A DNA stretch of 55,932 nucleotides from CAYFUL01 sp964346375 (GTDB taxonomy: Bacteria; Bacillota; Clostridia; Tissierellales; Peptoniphilaceae): positions 1 through 55,932 of the forward strand of contig CAYFUL010000001.1 in assembly GCA_964346375.1 (NCBI GenBank), written 5' to 3'. The notes beneath the pieces were generated by a model, which was not told the DNA's origin, made no database searches, and worked only from the letters and a program-made list of their open reading frames with translations. Numbering within the stretch: the first letter of the stretch is position 1; each line of letters begins with the position of its first letter. Below, in pieces: positions 25,590-33,314 of the stretch. The position numbers and the translations under genes are program-made.

Positions 25590-26533
25590 TGTATATAGAT
25601 TTACACTCAGATACTGTAATGCACTATATAGGGGAGGGATCCCTTTACAATGGAAATTCCTCTAAGATAAATTTTTTAGATCTATTAGAAAATAAAAACA
25701 GGGGACAATATATGGCAATTTTTATGCCATCTAGGGAACACCCAGAGTTTATAAAATACAATGACTGGGATTATTTTAATATTGCAGCGGAAAAAATAGA
25801 GAAGTCTATTTTAGAAGATGAAAGAATTTCCCACGCAAGAAATTATAATGAGTATAGTAAAAATTTAAAGGACAATAAGCTTTCTATATTTACAAGTATT
25901 GAAGACGGAAGAATAATTGAAAAATTAGAGGACGTAGATTATTTAAAGAGTAGGGGAATTTCTATGATAACCCTACTTTGGAATAATGAAAATAAAATTG
26001 GGTATCCAAATTCTGATGACCCTACTATTATGAACAGACCACTAAAGGATTTTGGAATGGAAGTTGTAGAGGAATTAAATAGTAAAAAAATCATAATAGA
26101 TATAAGTCATCTAAACTTTGGGGGAGCAGAGAACGTATTAAATCATTCAAAGGCTCCTGTAATTGCAAGTCATTCAAATTCAATGGCAATTTGTAACCAC
26201 AGGAGAAATTTTCCCGACGAATTAATAGTAAAACTTGCAAATAAAGGTGGAGTAATGGGACTAAATATATGCCCCGCCTTTGTAGGGGAGAATGTAGACA
26301 AAAAAAATATCCTCCAAAATTTAGAGGTTCATTTAAAACACATACTAAATATTGGAGGAGAGGATATACTTTCCATAGGTACAGATTTTGACGGAATAGG
26401 AGAAGAAGAACTACTACCTACTCCCTTTGAAATTACTAATTGGTTAGAAAGCCTTAGTAAAACTTTCGGCGCTACCATTGTAGAAAAAATTGCCTATAAA
26501 AATTTTGAAAGGGTACTAAAAGAAACTACCTAA
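25589..26533 (+). CDS. Membrane dipeptidase (peptidase M19) family protein
   Basis: Zinc peptidase of the renal-dipeptidase family, 314 aa from the ATG at 25589; a TTG at 25577 in the same frame lies too close to AAGGAG. Metal and active-site residues visible are HSD in the opening DLHSDTVMHYI, the bridging Glu in SIEDGRI (about 112), His in DISHLNFGG, His in VIASHSN, and the Asp of IGTDFDGIG. Relatives cleave dipeptides, often with D-residues. Its start overlaps the stalk gene's stop; its end overlaps the convergent acyltransferase by 8 bases. No signal peptide, so it is probably cytoplasmic. Confidence 0.88.
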   Translation: MYIDLHSDTVMHYIGEGSLYNGNSSKINFLDLLENKNRGQYMAIFMPSREHPEFIKYNDWDYFNIAAEKIEKSILEDERISHARNYNEYSKNLKDNKLSIFTSIEDGRIIEKLEDVDYLKSRGISMITLLWNNENKIGYPNSDDPTIMNRPLKDFGMEVVEELNSKKIIIDISHLNFGGAENVLNHSKAPVIASHSNSMAICNHRRNFPDELIVKLANKGGVMGLNICPAFVGENVDKKNILQNLEVHLKHILNIGGEDILSIGTDFDGIGEEELLPTPFEITNWLESLSKTFGATIVEKIAYKNFERVLKETT

Positions 26534-27545
26534 AGAGTTTTTTTAGAACTGGAATTTTTAATGCTACAAAAGTTACACAGGAGCATACTAAGTAAACTAC
26601 AAGGGCAAATAGTAGAGCCGTAGTAGGATAGCTTCTAAGAATAGGATTATCTACAATATTTAAGATGTCCAAGTAGAGAGGGTGGAGAAGAAAAACTCCA
26701 AAGGTTAAATTTGAAAGAGTACCTAAAAACTTTCCATTTCTCTCTAAAAAACTACTGCCCTCTAAATTTTTAAAGATGGTAAATAGAATAACCGATTCAA
26801 AAAATACAAGGACATTGTAGTAGTCAATAAATTCACCAACAGGTTTAGATTTTAAAACTGAATAGTAATTAGTAAGATAGGTATTTATAATTGCCATAGC
26901 AATATAGGCAAGGACTAAGTACCTATTTTTTATATTGACCTTAATTGTAGAAAGATAGTAACCTAAAATAAAGTAGTTAAGCATATCGGCATAGTAAAAC
27001 AGGGAAAAGTGGTTGAAAAATTTACCAATAAAGTAATGTTCACTCATATTTAGAAGATTACTAATGGTAAGTTTTAAAACTCCAAAGACAAAGAAAAATC
27101 CCATAATATACTTTAAAAATCTACCGTCCTCATAATTTTTAAGGGCATGGGCAACGGGAGTAAGAAGGTAACACCAAGTAAGGTTAAGTAAAAACCAAAG
27201 GTGATACTTTCCATTTACAATACTCTCAAGAACTCCCCTAAGGCTAAATTCACCACCATATCCTAAAAAAGCATAGAAAGCCGACCAAAAGACGAATAGT
27301 GAAAAAAGATGAAGAGCCTTTTTAAAATCCCTCTTAAAATTAAAGGATTTGTTAAGACTAAAATATCCACTAATCATTACGAAAATGGGGACAGTACTTC
27401 TAACCATATTGTTTAGAAGAGAAGCCTGTTTAAATTCAATTGTACTTACGTCAAAAACGCTCCAAAGACCGGCAGAAATATGAAGTACAACTACCATAAA
27501 TGCCATAAAAATTCTAAGGGCGTCAAAATTTGCCATTCTTTTCAT
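26526..27545 (-). CDS. Acyltransferase-3 family membrane protein
   Basis: Integral membrane protein of 339 aa with about ten hydrophobic segments. The N-terminal FDALRIFMAFMVVVLHISAG holds the catalytic-type Arg and His characteristic of acyltransferase-3 (OatA/WecH) proteins, and HLWFLLNLTWCYLL is the second family signature. There is no C-terminal SGNH domain. It probably acetylates or succinylates a cell-surface glycan; the acceptor is unknown. No strong Shine-Dalgarno was seen, and a second ATG lies three codons in. Confidence 0.85.
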   Translation of the reverse strand: MKRMANFDALRIFMAFMVVVLHISAGLWSVFDVSTIEFKQASLLNNMVRSTVPIFVMISGYFSLNKSFNFKRDFKKALHLFSLFVFWSAFYAFLGYGGEFSLRGVLESIVNGKYHLWFLLNLTWCYLLTPVAHALKNYEDGRFLKYIMGFFFVFGVLKLTISNLLNMSEHYFIGKFFNHFSLFYYADMLNYFILGYYLSTIKVNIKNRYLVLAYIAMAIINTYLTNYYSVLKSKPVGEFIDYYNVLVFFESVILFTIFKNLEGSSFLERNGKFLGTLSNLTFGVFLLHPLYLDILNIVDNPILRSYPTTALLFALVVYLVCSCVTFVALKIPVLKKLFR

Positions 27546-27609
27546 AGAGGTATTCTAACATATTTTACAATTTAAGGATAATATAAATACATAAATAAAA
27601 GGAGGAGTT

Positions 27610-28308
27610 ATGAACTGCGTAGTAATAAGAGGAACAGATTATAAAGGTGCCACAAATAAAATAGCAGACATATTTGTAGAAAACTTTACAGGAGAAGTAG
27701 TAGAGCACTCCCTACCAAGTCAAGGACCAAAATATTGTACAAGGTGTAAAAATTGTTTTAATATAGGAGAAGCATACTGTCCTCATAATGAGGAAGTGGA
27801 TAAAATTTGGAGCGCAATAAAAAATTCAGACATAGTAGTATTTATCTACCCAACCTATGTACTAAGAGCACCAGGCCATGTAAAAAGTCTACTAGATCAT
27901 TTTGCAGTACACTTTATGGCACATAGACCAGAACCAAGTATGAAAAATAAAAGGGGAGTGGTAATAACACAAAGCCTTTCCCCAGTAAATGGACCAGCGA
28001 GAAAAGACGTAGTAAATAGTATGAACTGGTGGGGCATATCAAAAGTAAGTAGTGTATCGGTGGGACTGTTGGAAGGAATAGTATGGAAAGAATTGACAGA
28101 AAGTAGAAGAAAAAAAATAGAGTATAAAATAAAAAACCTAGCACAAAAAATTTCCAAAGCGCCACTGCCAAAAAGGCGAAGTCTAAAAGTATATACATAC
28201 TTTAAAATGTGCCAACTTCTACAAAAATCCCTCTATAAAAAATTAGGAGCAGAAGAAAAACCATCCCTAGATTTACAACATTGGATAGATTTAGGATGGA
28301 TAAAATAA
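27610..28308 (+). CDS. Flavodoxin-like NAD(P)H-dependent FMN reductase family protein
   Basis: Protein of 232 aa with a flavodoxin fold: the FMN-phosphate region GTDYKGATNKIADIF (9-23), a CTRCKNCFNIGEAYC cluster (about 41-55) with four cysteines, and FIYPTYVLRAPGHVKSLLDHF (about 78-98). The cysteine-rich segment recalls iron-sulfur flavoproteins but spacing is not diagnostic. Gene composition is A-rich on the coding strand, similar to tuf. AAAGGAGGAG lies before ATG. It precedes the superoxide reductase gene, consistent with an oxygen-defence or redox role. Confidence 0.8.
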   Translation: MNCVVIRGTDYKGATNKIADIFVENFTGEVVEHSLPSQGPKYCTRCKNCFNIGEAYCPHNEEVDKIWSAIKNSDIVVFIYPTYVLRAPGHVKSLLDHFAVHFMAHRPEPSMKNKRGVVITQSLSPVNGPARKDVVNSMNWWGISKVSSVSVGLLEGIVWKELTESRRKKIEYKIKNLAQKISKAPLPKRRSLKVYTYFKMCQLLQKSLYKKLGAEEKPSLDLQHWIDLGWIK

Positions 28309-28398
28309 TTTCTCTCAACTAAAATTGAGTAAATAAATCTAAATTAGGGTAATAAGGAATTGACGAATATAACACATAAAATTAGGAGGGTAAAATAA

Positions 28399-28755
28399 AT
28401 GAGATTAACTGAAACTGTACAATCTGGAGATTGGAAAAACGAAAAGCACGTACCTGTACTTCATGTAGAAAAATGTGAAGGAGTACTATGTATTAAAGCA
28501 GAAGTAGGAGAGGAAATAGAACATCCAAATACACTAGAGCATCATATCGCTTGGATAAAAGTATTCTTCCAACCAGAAGGAGCAAAATTCCCAATAGAAG
28601 TAGGTTCATATGAGTTCTCTGCACATGGAGAAGAAGAACTTACAACAAAACCAAAGGTTGAGTGTAATGTAAAGACAGATAAAAACGGAGTAGTTTACGC
28701 AATAAGCTACTGTAATATCCACGGACTTTGGGAAAACTCAGAAGAAGTTAAGTAA
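28399..28755 (+). CDS. Class II superoxide reductase (neelaredoxin/desulfoferrodoxin C-domain)
   Basis: Cytoplasmic non-heme iron enzyme of 118 aa that reduces superoxide to hydrogen peroxide without oxygen release, a hallmark of anaerobes. Iron ligands are visible: His17 in EKHVP (with Glu15 and catalytic Lys16), His42 in HPN, His48 in EHHI, Cys105 and His108 in SYCNIHGLW. The N-terminal desulforedoxin domain is absent, making this class II. AGGAGG precedes the ATG and a bidirectional terminator follows. Its electron donor is probably a rubredoxin or flavoprotein elsewhere. Confidence 0.95.
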   Translation: MRLTETVQSGDWKNEKHVPVLHVEKCEGVLCIKAEVGEEIEHPNTLEHHIAWIKVFFQPEGAKFPIEVGSYEFSAHGEEELTTKPKVECNVKTDKNGVVYAISYCNIHGLWENSEEVK

Positions 28756-28790
28756 AAAAAAGAGCTCGGATTTACTCCGAGCTTCTTTAT
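28753..28790. terminator. Bidirectional terminator between superoxide reductase and the PsiE-like gene
   Basis: AGCTCGGA, 5-base loop, TCCGAGCT, with an A-run on the left and T-rich sequence on the right. It serves two convergent genes and ends the long dnaN-to-PsiE-like operon. Confidence 0.9.
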
Positions 28791-29413
28791 TTTATACTGT
28801 CTATCATAACTGTTTCTATTAATCCCCCTGCGCCCTTTTTTATTTCATAGAGGTAATTTCCGTCGTCAACCATTGCTCCAACTTCTACTGGTATTCCTTT
28901 CTCCTTCATTAGCTTTGATACAAGTGCGCCTAGTGATGAAGATTCATTTTCTTCTATTTCCATGTTGTATTTTTTATTTAACTCATCTATCGTTATGGTT
29001 GCTGAGTATACATTTTCATGTTCTGAATCTAGGATACTTGATTCTACAAAGAACTTTCTCGTTGCAAATAGTATAAATATTGCTATTACTCCCAGTATTA
29101 AATCCTTCATATTGTGGGAGTAAACTAGCATTTTTCTAGATACTACTAAGCTCATAATGTGAATTATTGTTGCGTCGTTACGGGCGATCATAAGCATTAT
29201 AAATTCCACCGCTATTACCAATAGTAGTACATGGGATAAAAATTGTTGTAATAGTTCGTAGGAAAGTGCTACGTCTGATGTTAATATTTTGTAGTAGTAC
29301 TTTATTATATCTGGGAATGATATTATTATTCCTACTACTAAAAATATTGAGATTAATACTTCCACTACATGGGATATTTTGGTTATATTATTTAGATATT
29401 TTCTTTTATTCAT
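28787..29413 (-). CDS. Membrane protein: PsiE-like helices plus CorC/HlyC-like domain
   Basis: Protein of 208 aa with four predicted membrane helices (about 15-32, 55-80, 84-100, 106-120) resembling the PsiE family, followed by a soluble C-terminal part (about 130-208) rich in beta strands. The tail, ENESSSLGALVSKLMKEKGIP...GNYLYEIKKGAGG, looks like the transporter-associated CorC_HlyC domain, though this is a weak match. The gene is the last of the operon running from dnaN, 7 bases after the sigma-factor gene. Function unknown. Confidence 0.6.
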   Translation of the reverse strand: MNKRKYLNNITKISHVVEVLISIFLVVGIIISFPDIIKYYYKILTSDVALSYELLQQFLSHVLLLVIAVEFIMLMIARNDATIIHIMSLVVSRKMLVYSHNMKDLILGVIAIFILFATRKFFVESSILDSEHENVYSATITIDELNKKYNMEIEENESSSLGALVSKLMKEKGIPVEVGAMVDDGNYLYEIKKGAGGLIETVMIDSIK

Positions 29414-29420
29414 TTTTCAC

Positions 29421-30209
29421 CTAACTATTTATAGTTTTTTCTACTTCCTTTCTCATCTTCTCTAGTACTTTTTTTTCTATTCTCGATACTGTCATCTGTG
29501 ATATATCCAATTTTTTTGATATGGATACCTGGGTCTTCTTATTAAAATATCTGTCGATTAGTATAGTTTTTTCTACTTCGTTTAGACTTTCCATTGCCTT
29601 TTTTATAAAGTCATTTAACTCTATTCTATCGAAGTAGACTTCATTTCTTCCAATTAAATCCGATAAATTTACTTCCTTATCATCTCCATTACTATCATAG
29701 ATTAAATCCAATGACTGTGGAAGGTAGACCTTTGATGCCTCTATGGATTCTAGAACTTCTTCCTGAGTTACTCCTAAGTATTCTGCTATCTCTTCTATGG
29801 TAGGAGTTCTTTGATAAAGTTGATCTAGATGGACTTTTGCGTTATTTATCTTTTTTGAAAGCTCTTGTATTCTTCGGGGAACTCTTATTGTCCATCCCTT
29901 GTCTCTAAAGTATTTTTTTATCTCTCCTATTATTGTAGGTGTGGCAAAACTGGAAAACTCATATCCCTTTGACATATCATATCTGTCTATTGCATATATT
30001 AATCCCATTGATGCCACTTGAAATATATCATCATAATCAATCCCTCTACCAGTATATTTTTTAGAGAGAATTTCTGCTATATATAGATGTTCCTCAATTA
30101 GTATATCTCTAATCTCGCTATCCTTTGTTTTACTATATTCTAAAAACAGCTCTTTTCTCTCTTCCTTAGATAGACTTCTACCAAGCTGATAGTATTGATT
30201 CTTGTTCAT
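29421..30209 (-). CDS. sigB: SigB/SigF/SigG-type sigma-70 family factor
   Basis: Sigma factor of 262 aa with region 2 (DIFQVASMGLIYAIDRYDMSKG, about 62-83, then FSSFATPTIIGEIKKYFRDKGW), region 3 (about 110-175) and region 4 with its helix-turn-helix TQVSISKKLDISQMTVSRIE (about 231-250). It matches the SigB/SigF/SigG class controlled by anti-sigma kinases. It immediately follows rsbW (4-base overlap), as expected for a partner-switching module. With no sporulation genes in the window, a general stress role is more likely than sporulation, but this is inference. Confidence 0.9.
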   Translation of the reverse strand: MNKNQYYQLGRSLSKEERKELFLEYSKTKDSEIRDILIEEHLYIAEILSKKYTGRGIDYDDIFQVASMGLIYAIDRYDMSKGYEFSSFATPTIIGEIKKYFRDKGWTIRVPRRIQELSKKINNAKVHLDQLYQRTPTIEEIAEYLGVTQEEVLESIEASKVYLPQSLDLIYDSNGDDKEVNLSDLIGRNEVYFDRIELNDFIKKAMESLNEVEKTILIDRYFNKKTQVSISKKLDISQMTVSRIEKKVLEKMRKEVEKTINS

Positions 30210-30556
30210 CTTAAAACCTTTTTTATAACCATTTTACTATCACAGTTTTCTACTTCGTCTACTAGACAGTTTATTATTAATTTACTCATGGATAATTCTT
30301 CGTCATCTTCTATTTTATCTTGAGCTACTCCTGTGATTTGTACTTTTACATCTTCTCCTAGTAGGTATTGTATATTAATTGTATCTTCTAAATCAAGCTT
30401 TATGGCAATATTACAGGCTTCTGCTACTGCCATTTTCATATCTTCTATTTCCTCTATATTTAATTTTAAATTTGCCATTATTGAAGAGGTTAGAAGTCTT
30501 ACTGTAGATATATATTCAGCCTTTGCAGGTATTTGAAATTTTATATTATCATTCAT
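30206..30556 (-). CDS. rsbW: Anti-sigma factor serine kinase (RsbW/SpoIIAB-like)
   Basis: GHKL-type protein kinase of 116 aa from the ATG at 30556, chosen because AAGGTG lies 6 bases upstream; an earlier ATG at 30571 would add five residues inside rsbV. The N-box reads DMKMAVAEACNIAIK, the hallmark of the RsbW/SpoIIAB family. It is expected to hold the sigma factor and phosphorylate RsbV on Ser. The canonical G boxes are short but present near LIINCLVDEVE. It overlaps both neighbours. Confidence 0.88.
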   Translation of the reverse strand: MNDNIKFQIPAKAEYISTVRLLTSSIMANLKLNIEEIEDMKMAVAEACNIAIKLDLEDTINIQYLLGEDVKVQITGVAQDKIEDDEELSMSKLIINCLVDEVENCDSKMVIKKVLR

Positions 30557-30884
30557 TTTCTTCACCTTCAAAGATTAATAGTTCATCTAATTTTGTTATT
30601 TTAAATAGTTTTCGAAGATTGTCCTTTAAATTTCTTACATAGATTTTTTTGCCATCTTCTCCCAGTACGTTTAATAGATAGATTATTGAACCTAGTCCTG
30701 TTGAATCTATATAGGTTAATTCTGTACAGTCTAGTAGTATGTCTAATTTTTTCTTCTTGTACTCCTTAATAGTTTTCATTTTAAATTCCACATTACTGTA
30801 GATGTCCAGCTCGCCCTGTAACTTTACTTCGATTTTTTCTTTCTTTTCTTCAAATTCCAGTTTAAAATCCATTTTATTCTCCAA
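30549..30884 (-). CDS. rsbV: Anti-anti-sigma factor (RsbV/SpoIIAA-like)
   Basis: STAS-domain protein of 111 aa. The phosphorylation site motif YIDSTGLGSIIYLL carries Ser61, the residue modified by RsbW-type kinases. When dephosphorylated it should bind RsbW and free the sigma factor. The start codon lies inside the gyrA 3' end (11-base overlap), using TTGGAGAA as ribosome site, so its translation is tied to gyrA. No PP2C-type phosphatase that would activate it is present nearby. Confidence 0.9.
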   Translation of the reverse strand: MENKMDFKLEFEEKKEKIEVKLQGELDIYSNVEFKMKTIKEYKKKKLDILLDCTELTYIDSTGLGSIIYLLNVLGEDGKKIYVRNLKDNLRKLFKITKLDELLIFEGEENE

Positions 30885-33306
30885 TATATTTTGCTACGGC
30901 TACTATTTCTGAGTCCTTAATATTCATCAGTTTTACTCCTGATGTATTTCGTCCCATATTTGATATGCCGCTGGTTTCTATTCTTATTAGTACTCCATTT
31001 TCGGTAATCATCATTACCTCATCTGAATTATCTAGTACCTTTGCTGAAATTAGCTTTCCTGTTTTTTCCTTTGGTTTATAGGTTATTAATCCCTTTCCTC
31101 CTCTATTTTGTAATCTGTACTCTGTTAGAGGTGTCATTTTTCCAAAGCCCTTTTCTGAAATTACCAATAGGAATTTATCGTCTGATGCCAAATCAAATGA
31201 TACTACTTCGTCATCTTCGTCTAGTGTTATTCCTATTACTCCTATGGAATTTCTTCCCACTGGGTTTACATCGGATTCGTTAAATCTAATGCTCATTCCA
31301 TTTCTTGTTACCATTATTATTTCATCTGAGCCTGATGTTAATCTTACTCCTACTAGATCATCATCTTCCCTTAGCTTAATTCCTATTATACCTGTTCTTC
31401 TTATATTTAAAAACTCTGAGTAAAGGGTTTTCTTTATTAGTCCCTTCTTCGTTACCATTGTTAGACATGAATTTTCTCCTGTCTTTCCTATTGGTATTAT
31501 TGCTGTAACTACTTCCTCTGGTTCTAATTCCAATAGATTTATTATTGCAGTTCCCTTGGATATTCTTGAACCCTCTGGAATTTCGTATGCCTTTAAACTA
31601 AAACACTTACCCTTGTTGGTAAAGAATAGGATTCTGTCGTGGGTTGACGTTATAAATAGATCTGCTACAAAATCCTGTTCCTTTGTTGAAAGGGCAGATA
31701 CTCCCGTTCCTCCACGTTTTTGTGGCTTGTAGGTTCCCTCTGGCATTCTCTTTATATATCCCTGGTTAGTTATTGTTATAACTACGTCCTCTTTTTCCAC
31801 TAGATCTATTGTCTCTAGCTCTCCTTCAGATGGACGTACTACTGTTTTTCTTAAATCGGAATATTTTTCCTTTATCTCGTTTAATTCCTCTTTTATAGTT
31901 TCGTCTAGCAAGTAACTACTTTCAAGAATACTCTTTAATTTTTTTATTAGGATTATTAGATTTTTATACTCTTCATCTAATTTTTCTCTCTCTAGTCCTG
32001 TAAGTCTTCTAATTCTCATATCAAGAATTGCCTGACCTTGTACTTCTGAAAGTCCAAATTCCTGTGTAAATTTTGCCTTTGCTTCATTATCGTCCTTTGA
32101 TGAACGAACAATATCTATTATTCTGTCAATATTATCTAGGGCAATTTTTAATCCCTCAATAATATGAGCCCTTGCCTCTGCCTTATCTAAATCAAACTGT
32201 GTCCTTCTAGTTACTACATCTCTTTGGTGAGCGATGTAGTAGTGAATTAATTCCTTTAAATTTAAAATATTTGGTGCTCCATCTACTAGTGCCAAATTGA
32301 TTATACCAAATGTAACTTGTAGCTGTGAGTGTTTGTATAGATTATTTAAAACTACCTTTGGATTTGCATCTCTTCGTAGTTCTATTATTATCTTCATTCC
32401 CTTTCTTGAGGACTCATCTCTAATATTGGTTATTCCTTCTATTCGCTTCTGTTTTACAAGGTCTACTATTCTCATTATTAAGGTGGTCTTATTTACCTGG
32501 TAAGGTATTTCTGAAACTACTATTCTCTTTTTATTCTTCTGTTCTTCTATATCACATCTTGCACGAAGTTGTAGCTTACCCCTCCCTGTTGTATAGGCAT
32601 CTACTATTCCCTTCTTACCAAGAATTATTCCACCTGTTGGAAAATCTGGAGCCTTAATATGCTCCATTAATTCTTCAATGGTTATATCTGGATTGTCAAT
32701 ATATGCTATACATCCATCTATACTCTCCTTTAAATTATGGGGAGCCATATTTGTCGCCATACCTACTGCAATTCCACTTGATCCATTTACAAGTAGATTT
32801 GGAAATCTTGATGGAAGTACTACTGGTTCTAGTTCCCTCTCGTCAAAGTTAGGTTTCATATCTACAGTATTCTTATTTATATCCCTAAGCATTTCCGTAG
32901 CTAATTTTGCCATTCTAACTTCTGTATAACGCATTGCCGCTGCAGAGTCTCCGTCTATTGAACCAAAGTTTCCCTGTCCATCTACTAATGGATACCTTGT
33001 ATTAAAATTCTGAGCTAGTCTAACTGTTGCATCGTAAATACTTAAATCACCATGGGGGTGAAATTTTCCCATAATTTCCCCTACTAGAGTTGCAGATTTT
33101 CTATATCCCCTCTCTGGTGTAATACCTAGGGTTTGCATTCCGTAGATAATTCTTCTGTGTACTGGTTTTAATCCGTCTTTTACATCTGGTAGGGCACGGG
33201 AAACTATTACACTCATAGAATAGTCAAGGTAGGCTGATTTCATCTTCCTAACTATTCCAACATCTACTATGCCCTGTTCATTATCTATTTTATTTTCTTC
33301 ACTCAT
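30874..33306 (-). CDS. gyrA: DNA gyrase subunit A
   Basis: Breakage-reunion subunit of gyrase, 810 aa. The catalytic Tyr lies in AAMRYTEVRM (about 123), and the C-terminal beta-pinwheel has GyrA-box-like QKRGGTGVS. The quinolone region reads HPHGDLSIYDAT: Leu88 occupies the position of E. coli Ser83, a substitution classically tied to fluoroquinolone resistance. The codon is TTA at 33043-33045, one base from Ser TCA. It is 8 bases after gyrB and overlaps rsbV. Confidence 0.97.
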   Translation of the reverse strand: MSEENKIDNEQGIVDVGIVRKMKSAYLDYSMSVIVSRALPDVKDGLKPVHRRIIYGMQTLGITPERGYRKSATLVGEIMGKFHPHGDLSIYDATVRLAQNFNTRYPLVDGQGNFGSIDGDSAAAMRYTEVRMAKLATEMLRDINKNTVDMKPNFDERELEPVVLPSRFPNLLVNGSSGIAVGMATNMAPHNLKESIDGCIAYIDNPDITIEELMEHIKAPDFPTGGIILGKKGIVDAYTTGRGKLQLRARCDIEEQKNKKRIVVSEIPYQVNKTTLIMRIVDLVKQKRIEGITNIRDESSRKGMKIIIELRRDANPKVVLNNLYKHSQLQVTFGIINLALVDGAPNILNLKELIHYYIAHQRDVVTRRTQFDLDKAEARAHIIEGLKIALDNIDRIIDIVRSSKDDNEAKAKFTQEFGLSEVQGQAILDMRIRRLTGLEREKLDEEYKNLIILIKKLKSILESSYLLDETIKEELNEIKEKYSDLRKTVVRPSEGELETIDLVEKEDVVITITNQGYIKRMPEGTYKPQKRGGTGVSALSTKEQDFVADLFITSTHDRILFFTNKGKCFSLKAYEIPEGSRISKGTAIINLLELEPEEVVTAIIPIGKTGENSCLTMVTKKGLIKKTLYSEFLNIRRTGIIGIKLREDDDLVGVRLTSGSDEIIMVTRNGMSIRFNESDVNPVGRNSIGVIGITLDEDDEVVSFDLASDDKFLLVISEKGFGKMTPLTEYRLQNRGGKGLITYKPKEKTGKLISAKVLDNSDEVMMITENGVLIRIETSGISNMGRNTSGVKLMNIKDSEIVAVAKYIGE

Positions 33307-33314
33307 TTAATCAC

